DNA of 64,000 nt from assembly GCF_019457915.1 (NCBI RefSeq), contig NZ_JAHZSS010000012.1, forward strand, positions 60,892 through 124,891. Reading direction: 5' to 3'. The notes beneath the pieces are model-generated. The model was not told where the DNA came from, did no database searches, and was given only the letters and a program-made list of their open reading frames with translations. The translations under genes were made by a program, and so were the position numbers. How positions within the stretch are numbered: the stretch's first letter is position 1; each line of letters begins with the position of its first letter. Below, piece by piece: positions 17,232 to 28,232 of the stretch. Origin of the DNA: Neiella holothuriorum. GTDB lineage: Bacteria > Pseudomonadota > Gammaproteobacteria > Enterobacterales > Neiellaceae.

Positions 17232-19109
17232 TTATAGCCGGTTGGCAATCTCGTCGGCCAATCCAGAGCTGCGCCCAATTCGCTTTGACAGGGCTTGTTG
17301 CCAAACACTCGAAGAACTAATAACCGTAAGCTGTTTGCGCGCTCGGGTGATGCCGGTGTATAGCAATTCAGGGCTTAGCAAATCATGCGGATTTGGCGGT
17401 AATAACATCGCGACATGGCCAAATTCAGATCCCTGGGTTTTATGAATCGTCATGGCATAGACAGGCTCTGTTGCCGGTAGCCTCGCTAAACTGATGCGGC
17501 GATAACGATTGTCGCCGGTCTCAAACCAAGCCATTAATCGCCCTGCTTCGTCAGGCCAGATTAACCCAATGTCGCCGTTAAACAAGTCTAAACCATAGTC
17601 ATTTTCAGTGACCATGATGGGCCGTCCGCGATATGGGTGATCGAGCTTCATTACCCAGTCTTCATGCCCGTTATAGCGTCGCATTAACAATTGTTCTATT
17701 TTTGCATTCAACGGCTCAACACCATAATCGCCTTGCCGTGTCGCCACCAAAATGCGGAATTCAGCGAGCGCCTCAAATGCGTGCTGTAGTGATGATGCCA
17801 GTAACACCTTGCTGTAATTCTTAACGGCATAGGAACTAATCCATGCTTCAGCGTCGTTAGGATCAATGTAAAAAAGTGGCTGCTGTTGCGTTGCTTGTGC
17901 AGTTTCTATGTGCCTATCGCGTAATAACGCCCAACTTTGCGCACTATCACAGTTGATCACCAACTGCGCGATCTCACCTATCTCGCCCGAAAAGCGGTGA
18001 CTTTTACGTAACATGGATTGATGGTCAAATTGCGCGCTTGAAATCACCGGTACCTGTTGGCCACTAATCGCATTTATTTGCGCAGCACTAACATCGCTAT
18101 AGCCGGTCACCTCTTTACGAGTGATATCAGCCAACACACAACCAGCGCCGACTGACGGCAATTGATCAACGTCGCCTAATAGAACCAACATGGCTTGCGC
18201 TGGTAGCGCGGCAAGCAAACGCGCCATCATTGCAGAGTCAACCATTGAGACTTCATCGACTAATAACAGATCACAATCTAATGGATTATCTGCGTTAAAG
18301 GTGCACCCAATTTTATCGGGGCGATAGCCAAGTAAGCGGTGTAGCGTTGATGCTTGTTGAGGGATTGCCGCGAGCAGCGATGGCTCGGCTTCTCCTTGCT
18401 GCAAACTATGACGCGAACTTTCGATTGATTCGCTCAGTCGCTGTGCAGCCTTGCCAGTTGGCGCCGCCATCAATATTTTAAAGTTATCGTTTTGTTCTGC
18501 GGCCAGTACTGCCATTAACAGGCGCGCCACGGTGTAAGTTTTGCCGGTACCTGGGCCGCCACAAATGATGGTGAGTTGACGACCAAGCGCATTCGCAACA
18601 GCAACTTGTTGCCAATCAATTTCCGCACTGTCTTTGCTCTGCGAAAACAGACGTGGCCAGAGCGCCCTAACCCGCGCCAGCTTATCCGCATTAAGGGGCT
18701 GCGATTTTACGCGCGTTGCGATGCTATCAGCGATGAACTGCTCATCATGCCAAGCCCGCAAAAGGTACAAACGGTTGTTCACAATTTTTAGCGGAATGGA
18801 TTCGTCGAGCTGCGCCGCGCATTGGTTTAGAATCAATTGCAAGGTTTCCAAATCAGCAAAATGAAATCCTGAGGAAAGCTCTAATGGCTCGTGCCATAAG
18901 CGCTGGTTCGCTAATGTCGTAATATCCAAGCAATTGTGCCCTTGCCGCTCGTACCAACTGAGCGCCAACAACAAATGAAACGCCATTGGTCGACTCGGTT
19001 GCGGCAAACTTGACTCAAGCGACTGGTAGCACTGGCGCGCTAAGAAGAAATCAATGGCTTCAATGCCCTTTAACTGTTGCTGGCAAGCCCTAGAGTTGGC
19101 GTAATTCAT
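17232..19109 (-). CDS. recD: RecBCD subunit RecD
   Basis: RecD is the 5'-3' helicase subunit of the RecBCD nuclease. The 625-aa protein has a Walker A GGPGTGKT near residue 180, the Walker B-like LLLVDEVSMVDS, and the C-terminal helicase motif AMTIHKTQGSEF followed by LLYTGITRARKQL. Length matches E. coli RecD (608 aa). Its ATG overlaps the recB stop by 4 bp (ATGA), so translation is coupled; it is the last gene of recC-recB-recD. No clear terminator follows in the 163 bp before the next gene. Confidence 0.97.
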   Translation of the reverse strand: MNYANSRACQQQLKGIEAIDFFLARQCYQSLESSLPQPSRPMAFHLLLALSWYERQGHNCLDITTLANQRLWHEPLELSSGFHFADLETLQLILNQCAAQLDESIPLKIVNNRLYLLRAWHDEQFIADSIATRVKSQPLNADKLARVRALWPRLFSQSKDSAEIDWQQVAVANALGRQLTIICGGPGTGKTYTVARLLMAVLAAEQNDNFKILMAAPTGKAAQRLSESIESSRHSLQQGEAEPSLLAAIPQQASTLHRLLGYRPDKIGCTFNADNPLDCDLLLVDEVSMVDSAMMARLLAALPAQAMLVLLGDVDQLPSVGAGCVLADITRKEVTGYSDVSAAQINAISGQQVPVISSAQFDHQSMLRKSHRFSGEIGEIAQLVINCDSAQSWALLRDRHIETAQATQQQPLFYIDPNDAEAWISSYAVKNYSKVLLASSLQHAFEALAEFRILVATRQGDYGVEPLNAKIEQLLMRRYNGHEDWVMKLDHPYRGRPIMVTENDYGLDLFNGDIGLIWPDEAGRLMAWFETGDNRYRRISLARLPATEPVYAMTIHKTQGSEFGHVAMLLPPNPHDLLSPELLYTGITRARKQLTVISSSSVWQQALSKRIGRSSGLADEIANRL

Positions 19110-22100
19110 GATCGCTCCGCTACTAAATCGTTGGTCACTTTGGGCGAATGATTGCCGCTAAACATGGCATCTAATTGGTTGAGCAAGTCAACCGAAATTG
19201 CACTGTAGTAAACACCTGGATAATCGGTGCCCTCGATTGATTGCTGATGCATGCCACGTAAATACAAGTAATAGGCACCGCCAAAGTGACTCGCCGGATC
19301 ATAATCTGGGATCCGTACCGCCAAATAACGATGTAACGCCAGACAGTAAATCAAATACTGCAGATCGTAATGGTGAGTTTGATTATTCGCTTTAAGTTGC
19401 TTGTACTGGTAATCGTCTGGTTGAGTGCCCAGATGAGTACTTTTGTAGTCCGCTACGTAATAGCGGCCTTGGTGTTCGAAAATCAAATCGATAAAACCGT
19501 GCATCATGCCGTTTAATTGATGCTCTCCGGGTAATGACACAGGCTGGCCATCCCCTCGATGTTGCTGCAAACAAGCCGCTAATTGGGTACGTTTTAGCGC
19601 CGCGATAGGAAAGTAAAATTCACTTTCTCGTAATGTCTGAGCACGGCTTAAGTCGGCCATACAAAAGGGCTGGTCCGAATCAAACATATTCGGCATAGGC
19701 GCAGCAAACACTTCGCTCAGCCAAGTTTTTAACTCACAAACGTCTTGCTCTTCTAAATAACCGAAACGTTGCACTGGCGCCTCTAAAGCGCTATCCCATT
19801 GCGGATCAGCAAAGTCGATATGCTCACAAATATCGTGTAACAAATTACCGGCCGCGGCACCTTTTTTGAGCGTATAGCGCAACTCAGTGACTGGGGCTGG
19901 TACCACATCGGACTCGAGCTCTGTTACTTGATCAATGCGCTCTTTTTGATCAAGTTTGACCTGATGGGCAAGTCGCGTGATTGCTGAGAATGAGGTTAAT
20001 TGCCAGTCATGGCGGAGCTCGCCAGTGAAATGTGCCGCGTTGAGTTGTAATGGCTCATCCGTTACGGCCAGTTGATGTTTTGCCTGTGGCGGCTCGTTGC
20101 CACTCAACAACGAACTCGCACCTGCTGAGGTCGCAACAACATCGGTAATTGTTTGTTGCCAATCTTTGCCTTTGGCCATGTGAAGCACTTGCCCAAGTGC
20201 AGAGCTTTCGCTATTTCGAAAAGGCGCGGCACCGATATAACAACGATGTGCTGCGCGCGTTACGGCTACGTAGAGCAAGCGAATGGCTTCGGCATGGCCT
20301 TCGCGGCGAACACATTCAACAGCCTCGTCTGATTTGCCAAGTTGGCAAACTTGTTTTTGTGCGGCCGGATCTTGGTAACGAAACACCTGCTGAAATTTAG
20401 CGCCAGCTTTGGCCGGATCTTGGTACTTATTGGCAAATGGGATAAAAACGACTGGGTATTCCAACCCCTTAGAGCCATGCTGCGTGACGATGCGGATCAG
20501 CGCTTGGTCACTCTCAAGCCGCAATAAATAATCATCTTGGCTGTCGGGCTGACGTTGCTGTTGGCCAAACCAATTCAACAATTGCTGTGGTTGTTTGTAT
20601 TGGCGAGAACGCTGCTGCAAGATCTCAGCAAGATGGAGCATGTTCGTCGCAGCTCGCTCATGGGCATTCGCTGGCGGCTGATAGTGATACTGTAGTAACC
20701 GCAACATCAACGCCATAATGCCTTTTTGCTGCCACAACTGACGCAGCGTCAATACTAAGGCCCGCGCTTGCTCGAATGCTTGTTCATGATCCGGCGATTG
20801 AAAGTCAGCTAGCGATTGCGCGCCAAAACCGAGCAAGCTTGATGATAACGCCCGCAATAGTTGACGGTTACTCTGACAATGCCATATCCCTTCTAGTGCA
20901 ACTTGTAGCGATTGTGCTTCATCACTGTCGAACAAACGCTGACGATTGCTGACAAACACTGCATCAAGCCCCTGCCGCTGCAATGCCTGTTTTACAAAAC
21001 TGGCTTCACGGGCCGAACGCACCAAAAATGCAATGTCAGGGGGCGCTAATGGCTGGTCGCCAAGCGTCGTTTCGGTCAGTAAACGTCGGGCTTCTAACGC
21101 ACACCACTTGGCAAGCTGCTGTTGCAAGCCGTCGGTACTATCGTCCTCTAGTCCCTCACTATTAAGCCAAACGTATTGCATCGCAGCGCTACGCTGCGGA
21201 TCGGTCAGCGGCGAATCACAGGCGCCGGCTTTGGGGGTGGATCGAATTTGTTGATAGTGAATGCCATAACCAAACACATCAGCAGTTGGTTCGGCTAGCG
21301 CGTTTCCCCAAAACAGTCGGTTATAACCACTGACCATGTCGGCAACCGAACGCCAGTTGGTATCCATTTCCCAATGAAAATCGGCTGCTTTTCGCGCCGT
21401 TAAGTACGTAAAAATATCGCCACCGCGAAACCCATAAATAGCTTGTTTCGGATCGCCAATCATTAACAACAAGGGTTGCTCGGGATGGTCCGATTCGTCA
21501 ATGGCCTGATCGCTAGCGCCGGCGTTACGCGGGTAAAGAATATCGAATATTTCATATTGCGCCGCGTCGGTATCTTGGAATTCATCAACTAACGCAACTG
21601 GGTATTGTTGTTGTAATTGCTGGCTTAAGGCGCCGGTGGGTTGCTCGCGTAGACGCGTATGAAGGCGGCTAATCAAGTCATCGTAATCGAGCATTGCGGC
21701 TTGCTGTTTACTGTCATTGATGCGGACGCGGATATGGTCTATGCCAACCAGTACCAGCTGATAGCTTTGGGCTAACTGATGATTTTGCTCATCGACAATG
21801 AGCTGTTTAGCGGTGGCAGTTAGCGCTTTAAGCGCCTGCAATAGCGGTTTAAACGGCGCCGCTTTCGAACGATATTTACTGAACGTTGCAAATTTACCAG
21901 CAAGTGATGTTGGGTAGTCAGCTAGCGGGCCGGTTAAGCCATCAAGTAATACGTGCCATTGCGGCGCTAAGTCCTGCTGGCTGTCGAGCAAATACGATAA
22001 AATTGTGTCTTGCTCAGCAATTAAGTTTGCTTTGACATCACCCGCTTGGTTTGAAAAGTTGCGATGTTTTTCGACCAAATCATCGGCCAACAAGTGATTG

Positions 22101-22714
22101 GCATAACCATTTCGAATGGTGTCTTGGTTCGTTAACAAACCGCCGAACTCAGCGATAAATCGCTCAGGAACATGCCCCCCCTGCGCAACTAAATGTTGGT
22201 AATCGTCTGGTCGACGTTGTATTTGCCGTAGCCAGTCTTGTACGGCTTGCTGTTGAATTAAGCTGGTATCCGCTTCCATACTGACATCAAATGGCAGGCT
22301 GCTTTCGAACGCCTGTTGCGACAACACACGATTACAAAAGCCATGAATGGTATAGATTGCCGCTTCATCTAGTTCCAGCAAAGCCGCTTGTAGCCGCTGG
22401 CGAACCTCTTCCGCATCTAACGCGTTCTCCAAATAGTCAAAGAAGGGATCGCTAGCGCCCAATGTTCCCCACCCCGCTAACGCTTGGCGTAACGTAGCAG
22501 CAATGCGACCTCGAAGCTCTTCGGTGGCCGCACGGGTGAAGGTCATAACGAGAATTTGCTGCACCACCAGTTTTCGTTCAAGCAACAGCCGTAAATACAA
22601 GCGCGTGATGTTATAGGTTTTACCGGTACCCGCGCTCGCTTCAATTAAGTGGCGCCCAAACAGTGGTAACGACTGCGGCTCAAGTGGTTTAGCTTGGGTT
22701 GGCTGACGACTCAT
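19106..22714 (-). CDS. recB: RecBCD subunit RecB
   Basis: RecB supplies the 3'-5' SF1 helicase and the single nuclease domain of RecBCD, acting on double-strand breaks and foreign linear DNA. The 1202-aa protein (E. coli 1180 aa) carries Walker A EASAGTGKT at residues 27-35, the DEFQDTD Walker B motif, the LLYVAVTRAAHRC motif VI, and a C-terminal nuclease core with GFIDLIF followed by YYVADYKS near residue 1090. All catalytic elements look intact. It overlaps recC upstream and recD downstream by 4 bp each. Confidence 0.97.
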   Translation of the reverse strand: MSRQPTQAKPLEPQSLPLFGRHLIEASAGTGKTYNITRLYLRLLLERKLVVQQILVMTFTRAATEELRGRIAATLRQALAGWGTLGASDPFFDYLENALDAEEVRQRLQAALLELDEAAIYTIHGFCNRVLSQQAFESSLPFDVSMEADTSLIQQQAVQDWLRQIQRRPDDYQHLVAQGGHVPERFIAEFGGLLTNQDTIRNGYANHLLADDLVEKHRNFSNQAGDVKANLIAEQDTILSYLLDSQQDLAPQWHVLLDGLTGPLADYPTSLAGKFATFSKYRSKAAPFKPLLQALKALTATAKQLIVDEQNHQLAQSYQLVLVGIDHIRVRINDSKQQAAMLDYDDLISRLHTRLREQPTGALSQQLQQQYPVALVDEFQDTDAAQYEIFDILYPRNAGASDQAIDESDHPEQPLLLMIGDPKQAIYGFRGGDIFTYLTARKAADFHWEMDTNWRSVADMVSGYNRLFWGNALAEPTADVFGYGIHYQQIRSTPKAGACDSPLTDPQRSAAMQYVWLNSEGLEDDSTDGLQQQLAKWCALEARRLLTETTLGDQPLAPPDIAFLVRSAREASFVKQALQRQGLDAVFVSNRQRLFDSDEAQSLQVALEGIWHCQSNRQLLRALSSSLLGFGAQSLADFQSPDHEQAFEQARALVLTLRQLWQQKGIMALMLRLLQYHYQPPANAHERAATNMLHLAEILQQRSRQYKQPQQLLNWFGQQQRQPDSQDDYLLRLESDQALIRIVTQHGSKGLEYPVVFIPFANKYQDPAKAGAKFQQVFRYQDPAAQKQVCQLGKSDEAVECVRREGHAEAIRLLYVAVTRAAHRCYIGAAPFRNSESSALGQVLHMAKGKDWQQTITDVVATSAGASSLLSGNEPPQAKHQLAVTDEPLQLNAAHFTGELRHDWQLTSFSAITRLAHQVKLDQKERIDQVTELESDVVPAPVTELRYTLKKGAAAGNLLHDICEHIDFADPQWDSALEAPVQRFGYLEEQDVCELKTWLSEVFAAPMPNMFDSDQPFCMADLSRAQTLRESEFYFPIAALKRTQLAACLQQHRGDGQPVSLPGEHQLNGMMHGFIDLIFEHQGRYYVADYKSTHLGTQPDDYQYKQLKANNQTHHYDLQYLIYCLALHRYLAVRIPDYDPASHFGGAYYLYLRGMHQQSIEGTDYPGVYYSAISVDLLNQLDAMFSGNHSPKVTNDLVAERS

Positions 22715-25700
22715 AGGTTCGCCTCCGTCATGGCCAACGCGCTATACATCGGCTGGTAAACGCGCTCTAGTAGCGTTAATAGAGACTCTTCTGGCAGCGC
22801 AAATGGATCGTCGCCTTGGTAAAACCAACTTACATAAGGATCATCTGCCAACCCTGGAACATTGCTAAAGGTGTTGCCGTCTAAAGTACTTCGCCATGCT
22901 TTTAGCAGGTCGCCTTCAGATAGTTTTTCTGACAGCGGTTGGTTTGGGCTTTTTTGCCAAATAGCCTGACCAAATTTTGCAAATACCATAAGCGGTTCAC
23001 ACAAGCCTTGCTGGTAAGTCGTGAGTAAATCGTCGAGAACGGCGCGCGCTTGTTCAGGCTGAATGTGCGCACCAATTTCAACGTCAATAACTTGATGGCT
23101 TTTGGAATCGAGATAAAAGCCAAGGCTGGTGATGGCCTTGCCGGCAATTAATGTTCCAACCAAATGATGTAACCACAACTTGGTTAATTGGGTGGCACTT
23201 GCGCTACCTGGGTGATAGCAAATCACGCCTTGCTGATCGCCATACCAAGTTAACTGCGCGTCGATAATATGGGATGTTAACGCCGTGCGCTGACTTGTGG
23301 TTGGTAATGGTGACACCGCGGTAATCGCCTCGACCATTCGCTGCGCGCGCTCTAACCACAACTCAACGTCAGACTCGGTTTGGGGGCTTTGAGGTAGCAA
23401 ACCCGAAGCCTGCAACATGTTGATCTCGGGCTCAACTGGTTTGCCTTTTAAAATCACCTCAACCAATTGTTGAGTGCCGCCAAAACGCATCAGCGAGTCG
23501 GCGGCAAAAGGCTCCGCATCATCTAATGCTTGATCGTATTGTTCCAAATTTAGTTGCAAGCGCTCGTTCGCAAACGTTCGTAGCGGATGATTAAAAAACT
23601 GACTAAGCGCAGCTACTGTCAGCACCGGCGTTGACTCGCTGCTATCCGATTCAAATGTTAACTGACAGCGCCGCTCGCTGGACTCTAGCGGCTTAGCAAG
23701 CCTCATCCAACCGCCATCAAAACTTTGCCCCTGACTAAACAACGAGGAGCTAAACGGGTGCAACGGCATTTGCTGCAATTGATCGTTGGCGCCTTCAAAT
23801 TGCCAGCCATAGCCGCGATGCAAATAATCCATGAGTTCGGTTAATACCAACGAAGGTTGACGCTCATTATTGTCTTTCGCATCTCTTCCTTGGTAACTGA
23901 GAATTAAGCTTTCGCGGGCTGATATCAACGCCTCCAAAAACAGGTAACGATCATCTCCGCGGCGCGAACGATCGCCTTGGCGGCGCCCCAGTCGTGCCAT
24001 CAAATCAAAACTAAGCGGGTTACTTTGGCGCGGAAAAACACCGTCATTCAAGCCCAAAATGGCAATGACTTTAAATGGAATACTTCGCATCGGCACCATT
24101 GAACAAAAGGTCACTTGCCCAGTCATAAAATGGTTGCCGGTGTCCGGCTGAGAAAAGTGGTGCGTCAAATAATGCCTAACCACCGATAGTTCAATGACGT
24201 CCTCATATCCGGCTTGCGCGCAATGACTAACAAAGCCCGCCAACACGTCCTGAATATGACTCATTAAATCGAGTTGCTCGGCTTCGGTAGCAAATAGCTG
24301 TTCCAGCTGTTGCCATAAATAGTCACGCCACTGCGTTGCCGTACGAGCATTGAGTAATGCAGTAGCGGTAAAGTGCAAAGCCTCTAAAACTTGCATCAGT
24401 CGGCCGAGTAAAATGCCTTGCTGACCATCAACTGCGGGTAACCACAATAGGCCTTGGTGGAGCTCTTGCTGACCACTGGCAAAGCCATTAAGCAGACGAG
24501 TCAAACCCCATTGCCACGAGAATGTTCCTTGTTGATAGCTAGCGCCAGCGACTTTCTGTTGATGATCGGCATCAATTCCCCAATGGATACACGCATGCCG
24601 CAACCAAGACTCAATGGTTTCTAGCTCAGCGTCATTCAAGCCAAAGCGCTCTTGCAATGCAGGTACGCGCAAGTAGTCCATGATTTGACTGACTTCAAAG
24701 CGACTATCAGGCAACTGCAACAAAGATAAAAATGCATTAACGACAGGTTCGGCGTCGAGTAAGGTGCGGTCGGCAATTGAACACGGCAGCCGTGGCGAGT
24801 CACCTTCAGCCTGCCCTTCCCTTGGATGGCGAAAGACTGCTTCAACATAAGGTGCGTAGTCTTCAATGCGCGGACACATCACCAGCACGTCGCTGGGTTT
24901 TAAATCGGGACGCTGTTGAAACAGATGCAACAATTGATCGTGGACCGTTTGAATTTCGCGCAACGCACTATGGCATGAATTAATCATGATGGAGTCGTCG
25001 AGCTGCGGTGTTGCTGACGGCTCAGTGCGCGCATCGTGCAAATTGAGAATGTCATTTTGCAGCGACGCCAGTACACTCGACCGACCGTGCGGTTTGATGT
25101 CGTCGCCGGGCTGATTATAAGCAGAGATCTCTTGCAGCCCCAATTGCTGCAGTCCATTGAACAAGTCTTTCCCCTGTTGGCCTAAGTTAGCCAATAGTGG
25201 GTTACTTTGCTCTTCTTCAATCCAGCGTTGATATTGAGACTCGCGCATTGTTTTGGCTTGCGCTTTATCCGATTGTAAGTCGCCCCAAAAATCAACGCAT
25301 GGATTCAAATGAAATAGGTGAATATCGATGTGTTGACCCAACGCATTAAAAAAGGCCAATGATTGGGGGGCCATGGCGTTGATAGCAAACATTGAAATTT
25401 GCTTCGGTAGTTTGTCTGCGTGCTTGGCGAAGTTGTGCTGCAATTCGTCCATCAATTGTTGTTGCAGCGATACTGGATGCAACTCATTTTCAGCAACCAG
25501 TAAGCGCCATAACAAGGCTTGCCATTGCTCATCGCCACAGGCGCTGTCAGTTAACTGATTGGCTTGCCAAGACAACAGCCAATCGTGGCGATACATCAAA
25601 TACTGCTCAAATAGATCGGCTATTTTAGTGGCCAGCTGAAAGCGCTTGAGGACGTCATTCGTCCCCAACCAATAATCCGATACTAGTGCGCAACAAGACG

Positions 25701-26019
25701 CGCTCAATACCGGTTCGCTGGCAAGCAGTTTATCAATACGCCATGCCATCACTTCACGGCGGTATGGCGACTGCCTGGGGACTTTTGATCCTAATACCTT
25801 CCTAGCCGTGTCCCAAATAAATCGAGATGGCATGGGGAACTCAAGGTTCATCGCCACCCCCTGAGATTTCGCCAACTGCATATTGAGCCAGTGTTGCATC
25901 CCCTGGCTTTCAACCAAAATAGTATCAGCAGTTAGTGGTGAGCTTTGGCGAAACTGCAGCACGGCTTCAAGCAAACGCGCTAAGACTTCTAATCGGTTAG
26001 ACGGATAAAGAGTGAGCAC
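22711..26019 (-). CDS. recC: RecBCD subunit RecC
   Basis: RecC is the Chi-recognising scaffold subunit with an inactive helicase-like fold. The 1102-aa protein (E. coli 1122 aa) starts MLTLYPSNRLEVLARLL, close to the E. coli N-terminus, and contains the conserved QGMQHWLNMQLA, GVAMNLEFPMPSRFIWD, VTFCSMVPMRSIPFKV and GLNDGVFPRQ blocks. The start codon is a GTG at 26019, with AAGG about 11 nt upstream. It heads the operon, and no thyA or ptrA gene lies beside it. Confidence 0.96.
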   Translation of the reverse strand: MLTLYPSNRLEVLARLLEAVLQFRQSSPLTADTILVESQGMQHWLNMQLAKSQGVAMNLEFPMPSRFIWDTARKVLGSKVPRQSPYRREVMAWRIDKLLASEPVLSASCCALVSDYWLGTNDVLKRFQLATKIADLFEQYLMYRHDWLLSWQANQLTDSACGDEQWQALLWRLLVAENELHPVSLQQQLMDELQHNFAKHADKLPKQISMFAINAMAPQSLAFFNALGQHIDIHLFHLNPCVDFWGDLQSDKAQAKTMRESQYQRWIEEEQSNPLLANLGQQGKDLFNGLQQLGLQEISAYNQPGDDIKPHGRSSVLASLQNDILNLHDARTEPSATPQLDDSIMINSCHSALREIQTVHDQLLHLFQQRPDLKPSDVLVMCPRIEDYAPYVEAVFRHPREGQAEGDSPRLPCSIADRTLLDAEPVVNAFLSLLQLPDSRFEVSQIMDYLRVPALQERFGLNDAELETIESWLRHACIHWGIDADHQQKVAGASYQQGTFSWQWGLTRLLNGFASGQQELHQGLLWLPAVDGQQGILLGRLMQVLEALHFTATALLNARTATQWRDYLWQQLEQLFATEAEQLDLMSHIQDVLAGFVSHCAQAGYEDVIELSVVRHYLTHHFSQPDTGNHFMTGQVTFCSMVPMRSIPFKVIAILGLNDGVFPRQSNPLSFDLMARLGRRQGDRSRRGDDRYLFLEALISARESLILSYQGRDAKDNNERQPSLVLTELMDYLHRGYGWQFEGANDQLQQMPLHPFSSSLFSQGQSFDGGWMRLAKPLESSERRCQLTFESDSSESTPVLTVAALSQFFNHPLRTFANERLQLNLEQYDQALDDAEPFAADSLMRFGGTQQLVEVILKGKPVEPEINMLQASGLLPQSPQTESDVELWLERAQRMVEAITAVSPLPTTSQRTALTSHIIDAQLTWYGDQQGVICYHPGSASATQLTKLWLHHLVGTLIAGKAITSLGFYLDSKSHQVIDVEIGAHIQPEQARAVLDDLLTTYQQGLCEPLMVFAKFGQAIWQKSPNQPLSEKLSEGDLLKAWRSTLDGNTFSNVPGLADDPYVSWFYQGDDPFALPEESLLTLLERVYQPMYSALAMTEANL

Positions 26020-26226
26020 AAACCGAACCTTGATGATGGCTTAAAATTTCTAGCACCAAGGTTACTGTGATTCACCCTAAGGATCGAGAAAAGAACAAGG
26101 CTTTTGGTCACAAAGAAATTCACCGCGTTGACTCGATGTAAGCGTAACCAATTAGCAATAAATCAATCGGTTAAAATATGTTGGGTGCGGCATAACGATT
26201 GATACGCAAGCAACAAAATACTGCAC

Positions 26227-26251
26227 AAAAAAAGCCGCTCATAGAGCGGCT
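26227..26251 (-). terminator. Intrinsic terminator of the DUF3360 gene
   Basis: AGCCGCT (26233-26239) pairs with AGCGGCT (26245-26251) over a 5-nt loop, and the minus strand continues into seven T (complement of 26227-26233). It lies 57 bp after the DUF3360 stop and also insulates recC from upstream transcription. Confidence 0.88.
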
Positions 26252-26307
26252 TATTAAATCAGCGAGAGCTCAGTCCATTGAGACCCTCTAAACAGGTTTT
26301 ACTGCGG

Positions 26308-27762
26308 TTACAGTAATGCCGGAATACCAGGCAATTGTCCTACTAAGGCGAGCGAGCCAACGCAGATAACGAATGCCGCAAGTGGCAACCACAAGCGGTC
26401 AAGCGTAGATAACTGCTTCGGACGTTCTTTGTCACCAATGAAGCCCAAGTTATCAAGCAACATGGTCAGCGCCCAACCAAAGACTGGGTTTACAAAGGCA
26501 CATGAGAAAATACAGATACCAGCACTTTGCGAGTTCTTAGAATCTTTCACCATCTGCATACCAGCTTCAAGAAGCGGCAAGAATACGCCAACCAACAAAG
26601 CAACGCGCAATACAGGCTCCCACATGGCTAGATCCATTGGGTAACCAAAGACAGCAGCCAAAACACAGAGTAAGCCCGTCAATATGGCTCCACCTGGAAT
26701 TGGGCGCTTAGCAATCGCAGCAGGGATCATGTATGTACCCCAAGACGACGCCAAGTTACCGCCACCTAGGCCTACACCAACAATTTGACGAATCGATGCT
26801 ACCGTCATTGTGTCATCGGCGTTCATCAATACTTTCTTGGCTTTTGGCGGGTAGTTCAGTTCTTGGAACACACGGTGACCGAGAACGTCAGGCGACCACA
26901 TCGCAACGGCAAGTACCGCAAACGGGATCACCGCAATATATTGCTCTAGCGAAGGCAGGCCCATTTGCCAGCCAGTATCTTCACCCCACCAGTACATAGG
27001 ATTCATGTTTGGCAAGCCAGGCTCGGTAACAAATTCGAACGGTGCGCCCATAGCAAAAGCAACGATACCGGCAATGGCTGAACACAGTGGAATGGCCAAC
27101 CAACGCTTTTGGATACGTGCAAGGTAGGCATACAGAACAATGGTCACGACAATAACGCCGAATGACACAGTGCTCATTTCGATGCCAGCTGCCCAACCAC
27201 CGAGCTTGCTAATTTGGCTAATCGTACCAACAGCACCGAGGTAAATAAGTAAGCCGCCGCGGACCCCTTCCCCGGTTGCGTTCACCAGCCGTGAACCACC
27301 TTTGGAGAAACTCAATAGCAGACCAAACACACCAACCATGATGCCAAGTGCCAGCGGGAGACCACCGGCCATCGCAATGAGCGGGATCAATGGAATCATC
27401 GGGCCGTGTGTTCCGGCTAAGTTAGCCGAAGGATTCAAAATGGCTGAAAAAAGTACCACGAACAACACGCCAGCAATCAGCAATTCGAAACGAACGTTTT
27501 CTGCGACAAATTCGGCAGACAAACCATACTGTGCAGCAAATGCAGCAACCATGGCCGTTACCATCACGATCTTGCCGATCGTTGCAGCTAAAGCGGGTAC
27601 CCAATCTTCAATTTCAATGCCGAAATCGCGATACGGCAAGTTAATGCCCCAACGCTTCACATTGGTGATTTCGAGTTCGTGATTCAGGTACTCTTCGCGG
27701 CTTTCAAAGCTAGCCGCCGGCTTACGCCGTTCTGAGTAACTCAATTCTCCAGTTTCAGACAT
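26308..27762 (-). CDS. DUF3360-family multi-pass membrane protein (permease-like)
   Basis: The 484-aa protein has a hydrophilic N-terminal region of about 55 residues (with REEYLNHELEITNVKRWGINLPYRDFG split around residue 35) and about twelve hydrophobic segments. The text matches my memory of the DUF3360 family, whose members look like distant SulP/NCS2 transporters. NPSANLAGTHGPMIPLIPL at the third to fourth segment resembles the substrate-site half helix of that fold. The substrate is unknown. I start at the ATG at 27762, which has AAGGTGA upstream, rather than the GTG at 27771. It is followed by its own terminator and is divergent from yecH. Confidence 0.7.
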   Translation of the reverse strand: MSETGELSYSERRKPAASFESREEYLNHELEITNVKRWGINLPYRDFGIEIEDWVPALAATIGKIVMVTAMVAAFAAQYGLSAEFVAENVRFELLIAGVLFVVLFSAILNPSANLAGTHGPMIPLIPLIAMAGGLPLALGIMVGVFGLLLSFSKGGSRLVNATGEGVRGGLLIYLGAVGTISQISKLGGWAAGIEMSTVSFGVIVVTIVLYAYLARIQKRWLAIPLCSAIAGIVAFAMGAPFEFVTEPGLPNMNPMYWWGEDTGWQMGLPSLEQYIAVIPFAVLAVAMWSPDVLGHRVFQELNYPPKAKKVLMNADDTMTVASIRQIVGVGLGGGNLASSWGTYMIPAAIAKRPIPGGAILTGLLCVLAAVFGYPMDLAMWEPVLRVALLVGVFLPLLEAGMQMVKDSKNSQSAGICIFSCAFVNPVFGWALTMLLDNLGFIGDKERPKQLSTLDRLWLPLAAFVICVGSLALVGQLPGIPALL

Positions 27763-28232
27763 CAAGGTCACCTTTTCTTTTTTTTGGTCTAGCGCCGCAT
27801 CATTTGTTAGCGCATTGTTAATCGCCCGAAAGCTTACAGCCTTATAGAGCGAGATTTTTGATCTGAATCTTAATTACATCGTTTTTTTGTGTTTTTCATA
27901 AAAGCTTCGACGAACAACACAAATCGTTAAAAAACTGGCGCAAAATACACTAAATTCGCGCATTTACGTAATTTATTTACAAGTTTTGAGCTTTGTTTTC
28001 ATAATTTTTAGCGTTAGTCATTAGCTTCTTATGAATTAATAGCTGATTTTAAGCACTTTTTTTAACGCTGAAAATTTCTAAGGTTACTAGTCTAGTCGAT
28101 TAGCATTGGTAGCCAATTACAGTTGTCGCAAATGCCCGTCGTAGCCTGAGCTTTGCGCCAGATCAGAATTAATTGACGATAAATCCTGCAGACTGGCCGC
28201 AGACGTTAATGACATATTTTGAAAGGTGAAAG
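27763..28232. other. Divergent AT-rich control region, DUF3360 / yecH
   Basis: This 470-bp region has no supported gene. It is markedly AT-rich from 27850 to 28080, with runs of T and A, which fits two divergent promoters or a nucleoid-protein binding tract. A half-matching FNR-like sequence (TTGATCTGAATC, about 27858) is too weak to call. Confidence 0.35.

Noticed and set aside
17232..26019. The many shorter frames on the strand opposite recCBD
   Set aside because: All lie inside three intact, clearly homologous genes and have no protein-like features.
27855..27875. FNR-like site in the DUF3360 / yecH region
   Set aside because: Only the left half matches; the right half-site deviates in two of five bases.
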